A DNA stretch of 64,000 nt from Rhynchonema sp. JSB1_4 (lineage: Eukaryota > Nematoda > Chromadorea > Monhysterida > Xyalidae): assembly GCA_030248065.1 (NCBI GenBank), contig JASAMV010001754.1, forward strand, positions 1 to 64,000, given 5' to 3'. Positions 12,801 to 24,534 of the stretch are shown here, piece after piece. The translations under genes and the position numbers were made by a program. The notes below the pieces were generated by a model. The model saw only the letters and a program-made list of their open reading frames with translations, did no database searches and was not told the origin of the DNA. The stretch's first letter is position 1, and each line of letters opens with the position of its first letter.

Positions 12801-15800
12801 CCAGTACTTAGGGATACCCATGGTCCAAAAATGCCTATTTTGGAGAAAATTTCGGCCAGAAACAGGCTAAACATGCACTTGGAGATTAGAAAGTGCTCAT
12901 TTTGAACTGTTTAGTACCGATTTACATTGGTTTTGACAACATACTCTCGCAACCTTAGAACATATCTCGGAAATTTTTGGAAAAAAAACCGTTTTTTTCC
13001 AAAAGTTGCCACTTGGAAAAATTTCCGGAAAAATAAAAACGTATTTTTCCGGGCCTCGAAAAAAAACGTTTTTTTTCGGTTTTTTTCCGAAAAAAACGGT
13101 TTTTTTCCGGCCCGCACGTATACACTACCCCCAACCCGCCCCGGATTTTACCCCCTATATGTACCGAACCCGCCCCGCCAAAGTAGCCAGAGCACTGCTG
13201 GGGAGGACGTCTGTTCTCCCTCCATGATGACAGTTATGAATGATAATGAACCTACTGTTATTGGAACTTGAGCAGAGGTTCTGATGTGGATGTGGTGTGA
13301 TGGTGTCAGTCGGCGATCGGCCTCAGCCAACTTGATGACATGTATATGTGCATGCAAACAGCATTGCAGAAAACAGAATTGTGCATTCCAAAATGTGAAA
13401 AACGCCTCAAGTGGGCGGAAACAAACGACACAATGATGTTTAGTGACACTTTCGATGCCTTCCAAAAAAACTGGGCACCCCCCCTTTTTTGCGGGTAAAA
13501 AACCCGGCAACCCCTCTGTTTTTTCCAATGCCAAAAAAATTGGTACATATATTATTTTGGCTCCCGTGAATGTCTGCAATAGGCTGCTCATATTGCTTCG
13601 CTCTTACGCACGGCACTGATATTCTAAAACAACAAAGAAACAAAAACATCCAAATTTTACAGAACGTCGCCGCAAACTGCGTGCCGGGCCGCGTACACCG
13701 TCACCAGGCACATCGTCCCGTCAGTTCGGCCCGCCAATTGGTTTCATGCCGGACAAGTTCAAGCCCGTTACCGCTATACCACCACCGGTACCGCCACCCA
13801 CACTCGAACCGCCACCAGAACCTCCACTGTGCACGCTGACTGCTGCCACACTGCAGGAGTTGGAGGCTATAAGGTTGGTTTTTAGTTTCTCTTAAATATA
13901 CGTTTGTTGTAGTGCTTTATTTTTTACCTAGCATTTGCGCACAAGGTTTTTATCGTTTGTTTATTTGTTTCAGGTCCCCTTGCTGGACGGGCGCTCTGGT
14001 ACTCAAGAAATCGGCCTATGCGATCAGGTCGGTGTTGTGTGTCTCAAATTTGTATGTTGGTATTTTTGGTTGACATGACATTACATTGTGCTGTTTTTGG
14101 GATCAGTCGCATGGCGCGCGCTTCAGACCACGAAAACTGGTCCGCCCTTTATCCAACTTTGACATGCGCTTTTGCTCGGATTTTGTCGGTGACATGGGAT
14201 TCCAAGACAAACGTTTGCGCGCGTCGCTCGACGGTGCCTGATCTTTTAACCCGATCAACTCCGCCTGTCGCCCCTTTTAAAAATTTTAACCATTGTGCCA
14301 GAGTTCAATCATGTCCAGGTTGTACAAACTGTCGGGTGACGACGACCTGATCGACTCGCGTATGCGTGACCCGCTGAGCGGTGAATCGGTCAAATTGCAC
14401 GTCACGCAGCGACTGCCGTTTTCGGCCAATAATTTGGCGGATCGATTTAGGGGCTCAGCTGGTTGGTGTACGAATAATTGATTGATTGTTTTTTTTGTAT
14501 TGTGTGTGTTCATATTCATGATATTTTTTTGTGTTGTGCGCTTATATTTGTGATGATTGGCTGTTTATCTTGTTGTGAGATTCGACAGGGAATTCTGTAA
14601 TTACCACTGATATTTAGTTATCCGCTTAGTCTTGTCTTGTTTGTTTTGTGATGATTAAGTTAACGTTAGTGCCAGAGTAGGAACCAAGATACCTTTCAGT
14701 AAGTTTCATAGGGTGATATTTTTGAAACGGTGTAAAGGTCAGTTGGGTGTAAAGGTCGGTCGAAAGCTCGGTGTGAGAAAGTTCAGTGTAAGCTCGGTGT
14801 AAGCTTGAAACGTTGCACGCTGCGCAAGCAGCAGACGCGCGTTTCTAAACGAATGGTCAACTTTGACAGTCTGCTGTGCTAATGTAGATCGTTTGTTTGC
14901 AATCTAGTTCATTTAAGCTGGTTGCAGAAACGTTTTAAAGGAATATCGGAGCTAGCATGGTAATGCTAAGCGACATATGGTTCGTTCCCTATAGTGCGCT
15001 TTCTGAAAATTTTGATCGTGCGCTATTTAAACAATACTCAACCGAATGAGCTCAAACTTGCACACAATGTATATACCGTGCCCCAAAATGGCCACACAAA
15101 ATTTCATCCCGCTGCGTGCCCACACGCGCAATCGCGGGCAAGATACAGTTGTCATTTTTGTAAAAACGTTCTTTCCCTTTTTTTTCCACAAAAGAGTAGT
15201 CAGGGCCCAGACGTTACTGAACACCAGAAATGTTAATATCGCATATAGGGTTTTCGCACACGAGAAACACGATGGTGCTATCGCCGACTTCGTAACTCCA
15301 CGACTGAGACCGGTTCCAGACCATGACCACGCCTTTTTGTATGTAAAGTGTGCTTCCCGAAGTAAAATTTCGCCGAAAAGTTGGGTTACCAGAACTATTA
15401 AAGTTGTTTATGTGGTTTTCGCATTCGAGAAACACGGTGGTGCTATCGCCGAGTTCGTAACTTTTAGTATGAACGGTTCCAGACCATGACTTTTTGTACA
15501 GAATGTGTGGTTCTAAAGCCAAAATCAGCGGTTATATGTGTTTTTAATTTTTGTTACGTCAAAAATATATTAATTCCAATTCGTTAAATGTTTTTCAGCT
15601 CAAAAAGAGCCATAATGGACGCTCAGACACACACAATAATGCATTAGTGCACGCTACGTAGTTGCCTGATTCATAAAGCGCACAATGTATTAAACACAAC
15701 ACACAGCCAGCCAGCCAGCACACACACACACACACAGGCAGGCAGGCAGTCAGCACACACACACAGGCAGCAAGCACAACAGGCAATGCAGCAATGCACG

Positions 15801-18800
15801 CGTAGTTACATATGTAGTAAAGCTTGTGAAGGAGATTGGCGAAGCGATGTCCGAGCGGCATAACGCGCAGCACTGAAGATGAAAGGCCGCGGGTTCAAAC
15901 ATTCACGCGCGCAGCCAACTTTGTTGTATTTTTATTAACTTTTAATGAATTCTGCGTAACATTTTTTCAGTTTTTTCGTGTTTTTATTTGAGATTAATTA
16001 TTAAGCACAGGTGCGGTTCGCAGTTTATGCGCTGTGATGTCATTCATGATAAAATACCGACAAGATATCAACTTCTTAATTAAAATAGCTGTTGCTCTCT
16101 AACATTCGAAGCTTTTTCCGCATTTATAATTTGACTTTCGTGGGAAAGTTAAATAGTAGTTTTTACGTAACATTGAATCCAAGATCAGATGCGGCGGCCA
16201 ATACCAAAGCAATCTGGAGACTGATGTTTGACACTTATTTCATTGCTGAAGCTGAAGGGACAGGTTGCATGGAAGTTCATTGCACAGCTTTGCTTGGTAT
16301 AGTGAATTTCCAAATTCGCTGCCGCACAGTAAAGTACGCCCCATAGTTAATGTCAGGTTCTAAACCCGAAAACCATGTGAAACATTCAGACAGGCAACAC
16401 ACACGCAGCTTGCCAGGCAGCTGCGCGCGATGTTTCAGAACCGCGCATAGTTATAACGTTCGGGTTTATAACTTGACATTAACTATGGGGCGTATTGTAC
16501 TGTGCGGCAGCGAATTTGGAAATTTACTATACTAAACCAACAAGTGCCATTCTCTGAGACGATGCGCAATCAGTGTGCTATAATTGATATATATATGATA
16601 TATTGACGACATACATACCTGGCGGTAAATTAAAAAAAATAAATAACTTGACAAGTTACCATGTTCCTCAAAAACATAGACATGCTCGTGGGGCACTGCG
16701 TTAGTTTTGTTTCAGTGGTGGGTGAAGACGCAGACACAAGCGTGTCTCCATTGTTAGAACCCCATAGTGAAATCGAAACACAAAATTGGCCTTATGTCAC
16801 GATAACCACCGATTCATATATCCTGCCAAAAAGTACTAACCCCCACACCTCATTGCGCTCATGTGCGTTGATTACTTGAGAAAAGTCTGACGGTCGACAT
16901 TTTCTTAGTTAGAACCATTGCTTGCCGGAACTGAAAACTTTCTGTGCCTGATTTATCCGGGTTCTCTGTTTGACGCTTGCGCGATATAAAAGAACGACAC
17001 AAGAAAGAAAAATGCCCCAAGGGGCATAAAAGAAATATGGTTCCCTGGCTGACTGGCATAAAAGAACGATACTAGCTTGCACCACTTTGCTGATGTTTCA
17101 TTAGGCACTGGAATAAACGTAAGTGTGTTCTGAGCTGTTTGATACCGAACAGTAGACATTGAACCATATTCCCGGCGCGTGCTGTCTTGCCACCAGAGAC
17201 ACAGGGCACGGAGATATTGAAAGATTGCAATATTCTCTTTACTCCTCTCTTTGTTAAACCATCGTGCGCAACCGAAGACTGCACAGTTACCGTCGTGAGG
17301 TTGAAAAGAAGAAACAGTTGCCTGGGTTTGCACGAAAGTTTCGATATCGGCTGGGTGTTGGTTCAAAAGAGTTCGCGCCGGGAATATGGTTCAATATCTA
17401 CTGTTCGGTATCAAACAGCTCAGAACACACTTACGTTTATTCCAGTGCCTAATGAAACATCAGCAAAGTGGTGCAAGCTAGTATCGTTCTTTTATGCCAG
17501 TCAGCCAGGGAACCATATTTCTTTTATGCCCCTTGGGGCATTTTTCTTTCTTGTTTTTAAGTTGCCTGACATTCCGCCGTGAGGCTATTGAGAAATTGAA
17601 CATTCACTGACGGCGGTACCAAAAAAATTGATGCCGCTAACTGATCGCAGCACGAATTCAAAACGGCTCCATAAAAGGTCACGAAATTTATAAATATCGT
17701 TTAAAAACGCTTGTGCAACCAGCCTAAACAAACAATATTGCAAACAGACGATTTACACTTGCACAGCAGACTGTCAAAGTTAACCTTTCGTTTAGAAACG
17801 CGCGTCTGCTGCTGGCTCAGCGTGCACTGTTTGAAGCTTACACTGAACTTTTTCACACCGAGCTTTCCACCGACCCTTACACCCAACTGACCTTTACACC
17901 GTTTCAAAAATATCACCCATAATGTGGGTGTCTTCGCTATACAGTCTCAGTATAGACACACAGGGTTTGTTGTTATGATAAAAGCAGTGGAAAGGAAACC
18001 CCCTGTTTCAGTCCGGGCACAGTTGGCATTCATGATTGCTGTCGCGAACACAAACGTACCGGCCGCAGATCCGATCGCTGATTCGCCCTCCAGACCGCTG
18101 AAGGTTTGTAGCTTCGGTGTTTGGTTGATTGCAAACTATGTGTTTGATATTATCTATTTTATCTATCTATTCCGAATATCTGTCATCCAGTGGTGTCGTT
18201 GGGAAATCAAAAAGTCAGGATACCGGATACCCAAAATCCAAAATTTTCGGATACCGGATACCCAAAATCCAAAATTTTCGGATACCGGATACCCAAAATC
18301 CAAAATTTTCGGATACCGGATACCCAAAATCCAAAATTTTCGGATACCGGATACCCAAAATGAAAAATCTCGGATACCAGGGGGGTTGCTCCCCAAAATA
18401 AAAAATCTCGGATACCCAGGGGGTTGTTCAAAAAAGGTCAATTTTTTAGAGGAAAATTGAGCAAAATTGGTGTTGGAAGCGCAAACAATGGTCATTTTTG
18501 GTGCGCCAGCAAGCGATTTTGCGCATTTTAGAGGTAAAAATGGGCGATTTTTACGGTTTTCGGGAAAATTTTAGGGTAGGATACCCCTGGACAAAAAGTC
18601 AGGACACCGGATACCCCTGGGTGAAAAAATCAAGATACCGGATACCGAATACTAGGGGGTAACCCCTTCCCCCCCCCAACGACACCACTGCTGTCATCTA
18701 TATATTCCAAAAATGTCACAAAATCGATCCTGCTACCGCAACAATTAATTCCACAAAATTTTCATTCGGTTTTCTCTCACGCAGGCGTTTGTGCACTATT

Positions 18801-19358
18801 TGAACGAAAAGGCAGCTGCGGGAGTGGTTGGTCTGGCGGAGAATGCCGTGTTGTACGCGTTCCCGTGTTGTGAACTGGCAAAGAATCTACTGAAATCAGT
18901 AGCTCCGCACATTACTGGTCAGTTGGCTGCGTATCGTCATCGTTTTTTTTCGCTGATTTAGATCTTGTTGCTTCCGGATGTCAGTTGATCTGGAAAATAT
19001 TGAACCGAGTCGAAATAAAGCAGTTTCATAAGTAGGACAAACTTTTAGGCATCTTTAGTTGATAGTTTCGAACGACGACAGGGAACTATCGCCTCTCTTT
19101 GTTCCCTATCCACGAATCACAAATAAAAACATTGAAACATTTTCCCTTTCGCAGTGTTACAATCGAGTCCCGAATCGTGTCTGTTATTGATCCTGAGCCG
19201 TGCGCCGGCCCCGCAGACTCCAGTGGCCGCGCCTGCTCCTGTGCCCCCGCCGGTCTCTGATTTGACGGTATGAATATATAGAAATTGAAGATCGGAATAA
19301 TGGATTTGATTCATTTTAACGTTGTTTTCAACAGGCAACTGCTCTGATTTGCTACTGA
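6855..19358 (+). CDS. nito: Spenito/RBM15-like RNA-binding protein (3 RRM + SPOC), left-arm copy
   Basis: Twenty exons, assembled by reading frame and splice phase: 6855-6936, 6999-7073, 7158-7243, 7330-7422, 7494-7611, 7967-8187, 8715-8766, 9212-9330, 9783-9932, 10023-10130, 10284-10374, 10753-10870, 11173-11312, 13663-13873, 13974-14027, 14319-14461, 18012-18103, 18785-18917, 19155-19267, 19335-19358. They sum to 2,223 nt (740 aa plus stop) with every phase matching. Residues 1-80 are Arg/Asp/Gly-rich. RRM1 is about 82-160, RRM2 283-366 (LFVGNL, YSFVSFE), RRM3 366-437 (LWVGGL, ALVHFAS). A basic stretch with RKRKRKRS lies near 470 and a Pro-rich linker at 485-550. SPOC spans about 553-715 (CWTGALVLKKSAYAI, VKLHVTQRLPF, FVHYLNEKAAAGVV, VLYAFPCCEL). 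In the family this is a nuclear adaptor that brings the METTL3/METTL14 m6A writer to RNA; SPOC docks phosphoserine peptides. Family membership is secure. The least certain junctions are the donors after 9330 (GTTCGT) and 10870 (GTTTGT). Intron 6 uses a GC donor. Introns 6, 13, 16 and 17 contain transposons. Confidence 0.9.
8259..8639. mobile_element. hAT-like MITE, CAGTGGTGTCG family, in intron 6 (left)
   Basis: 381 bp with CAGTGGTGTGG / CGACACCACTG ends and duplications CTTGCACC / CCTGCACC (8251-8258, 8640-8647). GGGTATCCGGTATC repeats lie at both ends. Shared with the right arm, so older than the arm divergence. Confidence 0.88.
12010..12436. mobile_element. hAT-like MITE with GGTACCTTGCAACC repeats
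   Basis: CAGTGTAGTGGCTGG and GCCACTACACTG ends, with duplications GCCACAAT / GCCCCAAT. About seven GGTACCTTGCAACC repeats lie at the two ends in opposite orientation, and a CGCGCTCCGCGCG hairpin lies near 12,200. Confidence 0.8.
12736..13122. mobile_element. Foldback-rich hAT-like MITE (TATACTTG ends), left
   Basis: TATACTTGTG / CGCACGTATA ends, with perfect 8-bp duplications CACTACCC (12728-12735, 13123-13130). The target is itself the repeat motif of a CAGTG element. The interior is rich in AAAAAACGGTTTTTT palindromes. Same family as 43441-43863. Confidence 0.85.
15834..15906 (+). ncRNA. tRNA-Ser-like segment (SINE head or pseudo-tRNA)
   Basis: TGTCCGAGCGG resembles a type II tRNA A box, and GGGTTCAAACA about 45 bases later resembles a B box. 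The possible anticodon loop is CTGAAGA. Stems are imperfect, so this is probably a tRNA-derived retroposon head rather than a working tRNA. Confidence 0.35.
16298..16532. mobile_element. Palindromic MITE (TAGTGAATTTCC ends) inside the 3.2-kb element
   Basis: About 70-bp inverted repeats (16298-16367 against 16461-16532) ending TATAGTGAATTTCC, with TA flanks, suggest a Tc1/mariner-type target. Confidence 0.6.
17010..17560. repeat. Inverted repeat, about 170-bp arms, inside the 3.2-kb element
   Basis: 17010-17180 pairs with 17375-17555: CCCCAAGGGGCATAAAAGAA against its complement, down to CGCGCCGGGAATATGG. The spacer is about 195 bp. It is probably another nested foldback element. Confidence 0.7.
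18188..18690. mobile_element. hAT-like MITE, CAGTGGTGTCG family, in intron 17 (left only)
   Basis: 503 bp with CAGTGGTGTCGTTGGG ends and perfect duplications CTGTCATC (18180-18187, 18691-18698). It carries four tandem units of GGATACCGGATACCC plus spacer. The right arm has the empty site near 40,740. Confidence 0.92.
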
Positions 19359-21616
19359 GTTGTTTCCTCCTTTGCTACTTCGTTGTGTTTGCTCTTTTAT
19401 CACATTTATACAGGACACAGGTAGAAGTTTCTGTTCGTCGAGCTGTTATCAATGTAATTTTTATTCTTGTTTCTCAATGTTTTTTTTGTTTCGAATGTAC
19501 CGCAACCGTCTGTGCTGTTTCTGTCCCGCAGTATCTGGTGTATGTATTCTACTCCAACACTCTTGGATTTCCATTGATAACCTCATTCGTGCAGTGGGTC
19601 TAGGTTAGCTCGCGCCGGGTAGCCGTTTAGCTCAGGTTTAGGCCGAAACGAGCAAAACTCACTACTGTTACATCATTGTGGCGTTCCAGTGGAGTGTGGC
19701 TACCTTGTGGTTTAATTACCCGTTGCCCTCTCTCACTGGCTTGCACTTTTGTGCGCAGCTGTGATGTTTTACTCGAGCAATAAGATGTGCTCGAGATCCT
19801 TTTTGAAGGTCTAATGGCCAGAGATGTTCGCACAGACGAGGCCTGGCACCTCGCCCGTCTGTGAAAACAGGCCGAAACGTACAAAACTCACTGCTGTTAC
19901 ATTATTGGGCATCGGAGAACATACCCAAATCCAGTATTGGTTGCACAATGACTAATGGAGAACTTATCCAAAAAATGGACCCTGATTCTGGCTCAGCCTC
20001 CAGGAAACTTTTTTAGATTGATTCTTATAATAGTCATTGTGCGACCAATATCCGACCCGTGCAACGTGCAGTTAACATTGTTGCTTCGCTTGCTACTGTT
20101 TCGGAAAAATATGAATAAAATTTCGAGCTGTCCGTCGAAAGATGTGTCGCAAAGTTTATCAAGTTTTATGAAAGTGTCGCATCAGGATAAGCTGCACACA
20201 AACCCCCTATGATGATTGTGCGCATGGCACTAAAATTCTGAGTATTGTCACTGCAGTTTTCTATTACATATTGAGTGTGTATGTTGTGCAAACTGTACAA
20301 CCTAAAACAGTTCAAAACACTTGTGAGAAACCGCAAGCGCGTTATATTTCAACAAAATCTTGAGCTCGAACAAAGTGCACGTACAATTACAATCAACTTT
20401 ACTTGTGTTGTACACGAAGGGCCCGCTTTGTGCTTGTGTCAACTAGAATACAGCTTTACAAGGTTTTGAGAAATTGGGTCCCCGGACTTGGCTACTAGAT
20501 GTTTCATCCTACGACCCCAGGAAGAAAGACCGTGTAACTCAAGCATGACACAGCGGAAAAGCCAGTGCTCTTGTTCACACACAGCCAAGGTTTGTTTGAT
20601 TTGTGTAACGCAACGCAAAGTGAGAAATACATTAGCGATTATGACAGCTAACAACACTGCTTCACCCGTCTTGTATGGACCGTGCTGTACAGTTTCTTGC
20701 CGGTTGGTGCTTAGCTCAGAGATTCAGCTAACGTAACCATCCCAAATAAACTGAGATTTCACCTGAAATAATGGCAACCGACTGCAGCGCTGAAGTCTTG
20801 GCGTTTCGCAGTGGTTCTAGGATCATCTAGTGCACTGACGATGACCTGGTGCACTGTCCGTCAGCACTGTGGTTAGCAAACTGTACTATATCATGTTTCG
20901 TTTGAGCGAAGGTAGTGTCACAATTTAGACGAGTTTCATAACACTGTGCGTTGCGATGATTTCACGCGAAACGACAAATCCAGCTTGAAGCTCACAGTGG
21001 GCTGCACACCCGTGTTTGTACTGACGTTTTGAGGTTGACACAATGTGACTACTAGCTGTGATCTGACAATTTTGCAAGCTACATACATACACTGATTGTC
21101 ATTGCATGCCATTTACAAAATGAGTGTTAAAAATTGAAATCGTAGACAATCTATGTAGGTAGACTGTTTTATATAACATAATTATTCAACAAGCTGATCA
21201 ATAGTTGGCCTGAATCTGTCGCTCAATCATTCGCCACAGCTTTTCGATCCGGTCCAAACACTTCCACACTTGTCTACGCTGTACGCTGTAACTTTTTGCT
21301 TCCATCACACAATCGTCGAAGGTTGGGTGGTGTGCACGTTTTGTACATACATGTTGTCATCAAATATTTGCACTGATGCTCCATCCACATATTGTATCGT
21401 CGGCTTTACAGTTAGAGATGCTGTGAGATGAGGGAGCGGTTAGCTACAAAGTGCAAGCTATAGCTGCCTGTTTGTCAAACAAAACTGTCAAGTCAACAGT
21501 AAGATTTACTGACTGACTTACTGTGCAGTTCAGCTGAAAAACTCATTCCTTCTGACGATGCCCCGGTCCATCGCCGGTTTAACGAATCAGGCCGGAAGAA
21601 AAATGGGGCCCAATCG
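19359..21616. other. Downstream of the spenito-like gene; no gene recognised
   Basis: Conserved in both arms. A possible poly(A) signal AATAAA lies at 20114-20119. A roughly 40-base unit (GGCCGAAACG...GCTGTTACAT) is repeated at about 19,640 and 19,870. The open frames here are short. Confidence 0.5.
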
Positions 21617-21619
21617 TAA

Positions 21620-21757
21620 AGGCCTAACTATACTTCGTTCTTTCAGAGAACAAAGAACAAATTCTCGCGCGCTGATTGGCTGTTGAACATACGTGGACCA
21701 ATCAGCGCGCGAGAATTTGTTCTTTGTTCTCTGAGAGAACGAAGTATAGTTAGGCCT
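21620..21757. mobile_element. Tourist-like (PIF/Harbinger) MITE, left only
   Basis: 138 bp, nearly a perfect palindrome with AGGCCTAACTATACTTCG ends, and 3-bp duplications TAA (21617-21619, 21758-21760). The empty site is intact near 36,153. The TAA duplication fits PIF/Harbinger. Confidence 0.85.
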
Positions 21758-21760
21758 TAA

Positions 21761-24340
21761 CACTCCCAATCTTGTCCAAGTCTTGTTCCGCTGTGGTAAG
21801 TGACTGTTTGACGTCCACGTTGCAGAAACTGTTGTGTGGCCAAAATAGCAACCTTGGTTCCGTCGAGTTTTTATTTTCGTCGTGTGATTTTCTGCAAGAC
21901 ATCGTCACAAAGCTATCCGTTTTTTCGTGCGTGAGTTCAGTCCGTGACAATTGCTTGACAAGCCCTTTCGTCGACATGGATGGTTGCTAACCAAAGCGAA
22001 ATAGAACGTGTTCTAAGATGATGTAATGTAGCTACTATGACATCTTGCCACAACGTGTAAGGCCCACTGTTACAAGCTTTGTGGTGGTTGACCAGCACTG
22101 CTACAAGCGGCTGTAAACTATAAAGCTAGGCATATGGAGCTATCCAACATTTGATTTTACCTGCGTTCGTTTTTATTACAAGCAGTGACGCCAATTTTTT
22201 TCATTGTTTCGAAATTGATTGCCCGTTATTAATTCACACTCGATTTTACGAGACTTTTACATTATAGAAAAAGAGTACGCCGTTCTTATCACAACTCTAT
22301 GCACTATTCTTCTTCACAAAAAGCAACGTGGTGCAGATATTATGGCTGTGTGTATTACACGCTTCAAACAAGCGTGTAATCTTCTGTAAATTTATTTGCC
22401 CATTACATGTTTCAGTTTCAGGAACCGCTACTTTTCAATATAAGTCCCATAAACCTGCTTCAATAGTGTATTGTTCAACTATATAACTCAGGTACATAAT
22501 GTAGCTTTTATCGGACAATACCACTCGCTCTTCAACAGTGATATATCACCAAAATCGACAGGCCCTTATCATGAACTGGGCTCGTATCAAGTTGGGCACA
22601 CAGTAACGCATTTGTTGATCAAATTTTGGACGCAGAAATTTTCAGCTGCGCCATGTTCAAAAAACAAAGTTGGTACCCAATGTACAAGGCCCCAATAAGC
22701 GGGTGTACCCTTTTGTATTTTTACTGATTGTGTACCAGTCGCGGTCTCAACGCTTCCTACAAAAAAGTAACAAACAGCTCATACTACATACTACACTTTG
22801 CTACCGATTGCCGTAAAATACGGTTTTACTGCGGTTCGATCTGTGATAACCACAGTCGGCTACAACTACACAGCCTCACAGCTGACTTGAACCTTACTCA
22901 TACTGTAGTATTTTGTCGTTGAAAGAAGGGTATTTTTAATGTGCGTATGTTTCTTCCAAGCTTATTGAACCTATCTGTCACGTTTCTGAAATCAATGGAC
23001 ACCAGTAACCCCACGCCGAAGTCGGTTGAACGTTTTTCATTCAGCTGCTGTCGTTTTCTGGCAGTTCAGTTCCTCAGAGTGAAACATCATGACAGTGGGT
23101 TTCGCTTCTTCACGCCAGGGAGTTTTGCTCTCAAAGTTTCACCCATTTCACCGACACGGGCGAGGTGAAAGGGTTTATCGGTAGTGTACTTTTCTGGCCA
23201 TGGCTAACTAACCAGTTTTCGGAACCAGACTACAACTTACATGCATGCCATACGTCTTACAACTGAACCACACCCTGACCTGGATTCACTTCGCGTTGTT
23301 CCACAATGTTTGCCATCACTCGATCCAGATCCCTTAACGAGTGAACCATCAACTTTGTTGCAAGCTCTGTCGACAGTTAAATGAGTTAAATGCTCAGTTA
23401 AATGAGTGCCAAGCATTTTAGGGTACACTCTTCTTTTCTTCGTGATTATCGACCATCGTGTTTTCTGTTACGAAAACATTTTCAAATTTTCTTCCGCAAT
23501 AGCCGGATCAACCTGCTATAATTTCAATTTTCAGAAGAGTGCTGCGAATCTTGCGACAAAAAGTTCGGGCCCTAAAATCACCGAAAATTTCAACCGACAG
23601 CTAATGCAGCCATCAGTTGATCGTCTTACCTGACTCGTATTTGACAGTGAGCTGATGTTTCGCTGAGGTGTCTAATACTGTCAGGTAATGACCATAGCTG
23701 GTCGGCATGGTCTGCAAATTCCATCCATTTGAAAACAATTGCGCAAAATTCAGAAATGATCTACCAAGAAAAATACTTCCCGTCTATGCCCTATCGGGTA
23801 AGTATATGGAATTATGAAATCAGCGTTACACATTCGTTTTCTTACAATCATTGGGCGCACGCTGGTGCGTGTATTTGCACTGATGATGACATGATGCACC
23901 TGTCTTGCTCTGAGGTAAAATAAATAAAATGTATACAAGGTGTCTCAAGAATACTCTTTGACTTGGTCACTGTTGCTGCGTCAATGAGCAAAATACACCT
24001 AAAAATATAATTGAATCACAGCCCATCAAGATCGCCAAGCGATTTTACGCGAACAGTGGCATCATTCGAATTGGTCTTCTGATCATGGACACACGATTTT
24101 GATACGGTCCACCCGCGGGTTATCAGGGTGACTTGTCATTTTGAAAGTGCCTACATGTGTATTTCATTGTTAATGTTTAATGAAGGGCTTGATTTCGAAC
24201 CGCGTGTAAAAGCGCAAAGCGCCTTGTTCAGAAAGTTGGTAACGTTCTGACGAGAATCGGCTTAATCAGACCGGAAACATCAGGGAAATGGGTGGAGGGT
24301 AAAATGCTCTCATGCAGACATGTGTGATGCACTTGTACAA
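21761..24340. other. Intergenic stretch conserved in both arms
   Basis: Only short open frames are present, including 23241-23384 (48 codons, starting MHAIRLTTEPHPDLDSL), followed in the right copy by a plausible donor ACAG|GTAAAT. A minus frame at 21977-21750 is broken by a stop in the right arm. No recognised product. Confidence 0.4.
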
Positions 24341-24344
24341 TGTA

Positions 24345-24532
24345 AAGGCAAACTACGCCAACACGAGCAGCTGGCAGAATAGTGAAACATTCTGACGTGG
24401 CTGCTGATTTGGGAAATGTTACACGTTGAAGAATACAAAGTAGAACATGATGATTTTCTCTTTCTATTTGTACACAGTATTTGTAATACACCGCACCTTC
24501 GAAATCGGGCTCGTGTTGGCGTAGTTTGCCTT
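24345..24532. mobile_element. AAGGCAAACTACGCC-family MITE, left arm
   Basis: 188 bp with AAGGCAAACTACGCCAACAC TIRs and TA on each side. Present at the mirror position in the right arm, so it predates the split of the arms. Confidence 0.7.
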
Positions 24533-24534
24533 TA

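Larger units (their letters stand above)
11613..13576. mobile_element. 2-kb hAT-like non-autonomous element in intron 13 (left only)
   Basis: TIR CAGACATTCAC / GTGAATGTCTG, with perfect 8-bp duplications CAATAGGC (11605-11612, 13577-13584). The right arm keeps the empty site GCCTATTG at 42037-42044. The interior holds other nested MITEs (12010-12436, 12736-13122) and CAGTG-type sequence. No transposase frame is seen. Confidence 0.92.
14711..17918. mobile_element. 3.2-kb element with about 230-bp TIRs in intron 16 (left only)
   Basis: Ends GGGTGATATTTTTGAAACGG in inverted orientation with similarity over roughly 230 bp. The 3-bp direct duplication ATA lies at 14708-14710 and 17919-17921, and the empty site is near 40,998-41,010. 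The interior has no long transposase frame. It contains a CA/GGCA microsatellite, a tRNA-Ser-like segment and nested palindromes. The 3-bp duplication and GGG end fit a PIF/Harbinger-like or similar superfamily, but this is not settled. Confidence 0.85.

Noticed and set aside
18218..18360. CRISPR-like array of regular repeats
   Set aside because: The units are contiguous tandem copies without unique spacers, inside a transposon with an 8-bp target duplication, in a eukaryotic intron.
18163..18495. FGYPVSENFGFW-type tandem repeat protein
   Set aside because: It is the translated tandem GGATACCGGATACCC repeat of the 18188-18690 MITE.
21750..21977. Minus-strand 75-codon frame with protein-like composition
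   Set aside because: The right copy has an in-frame TGA (TTGCTACTTTGACC), and the left C-terminus is made by a MITE insertion.
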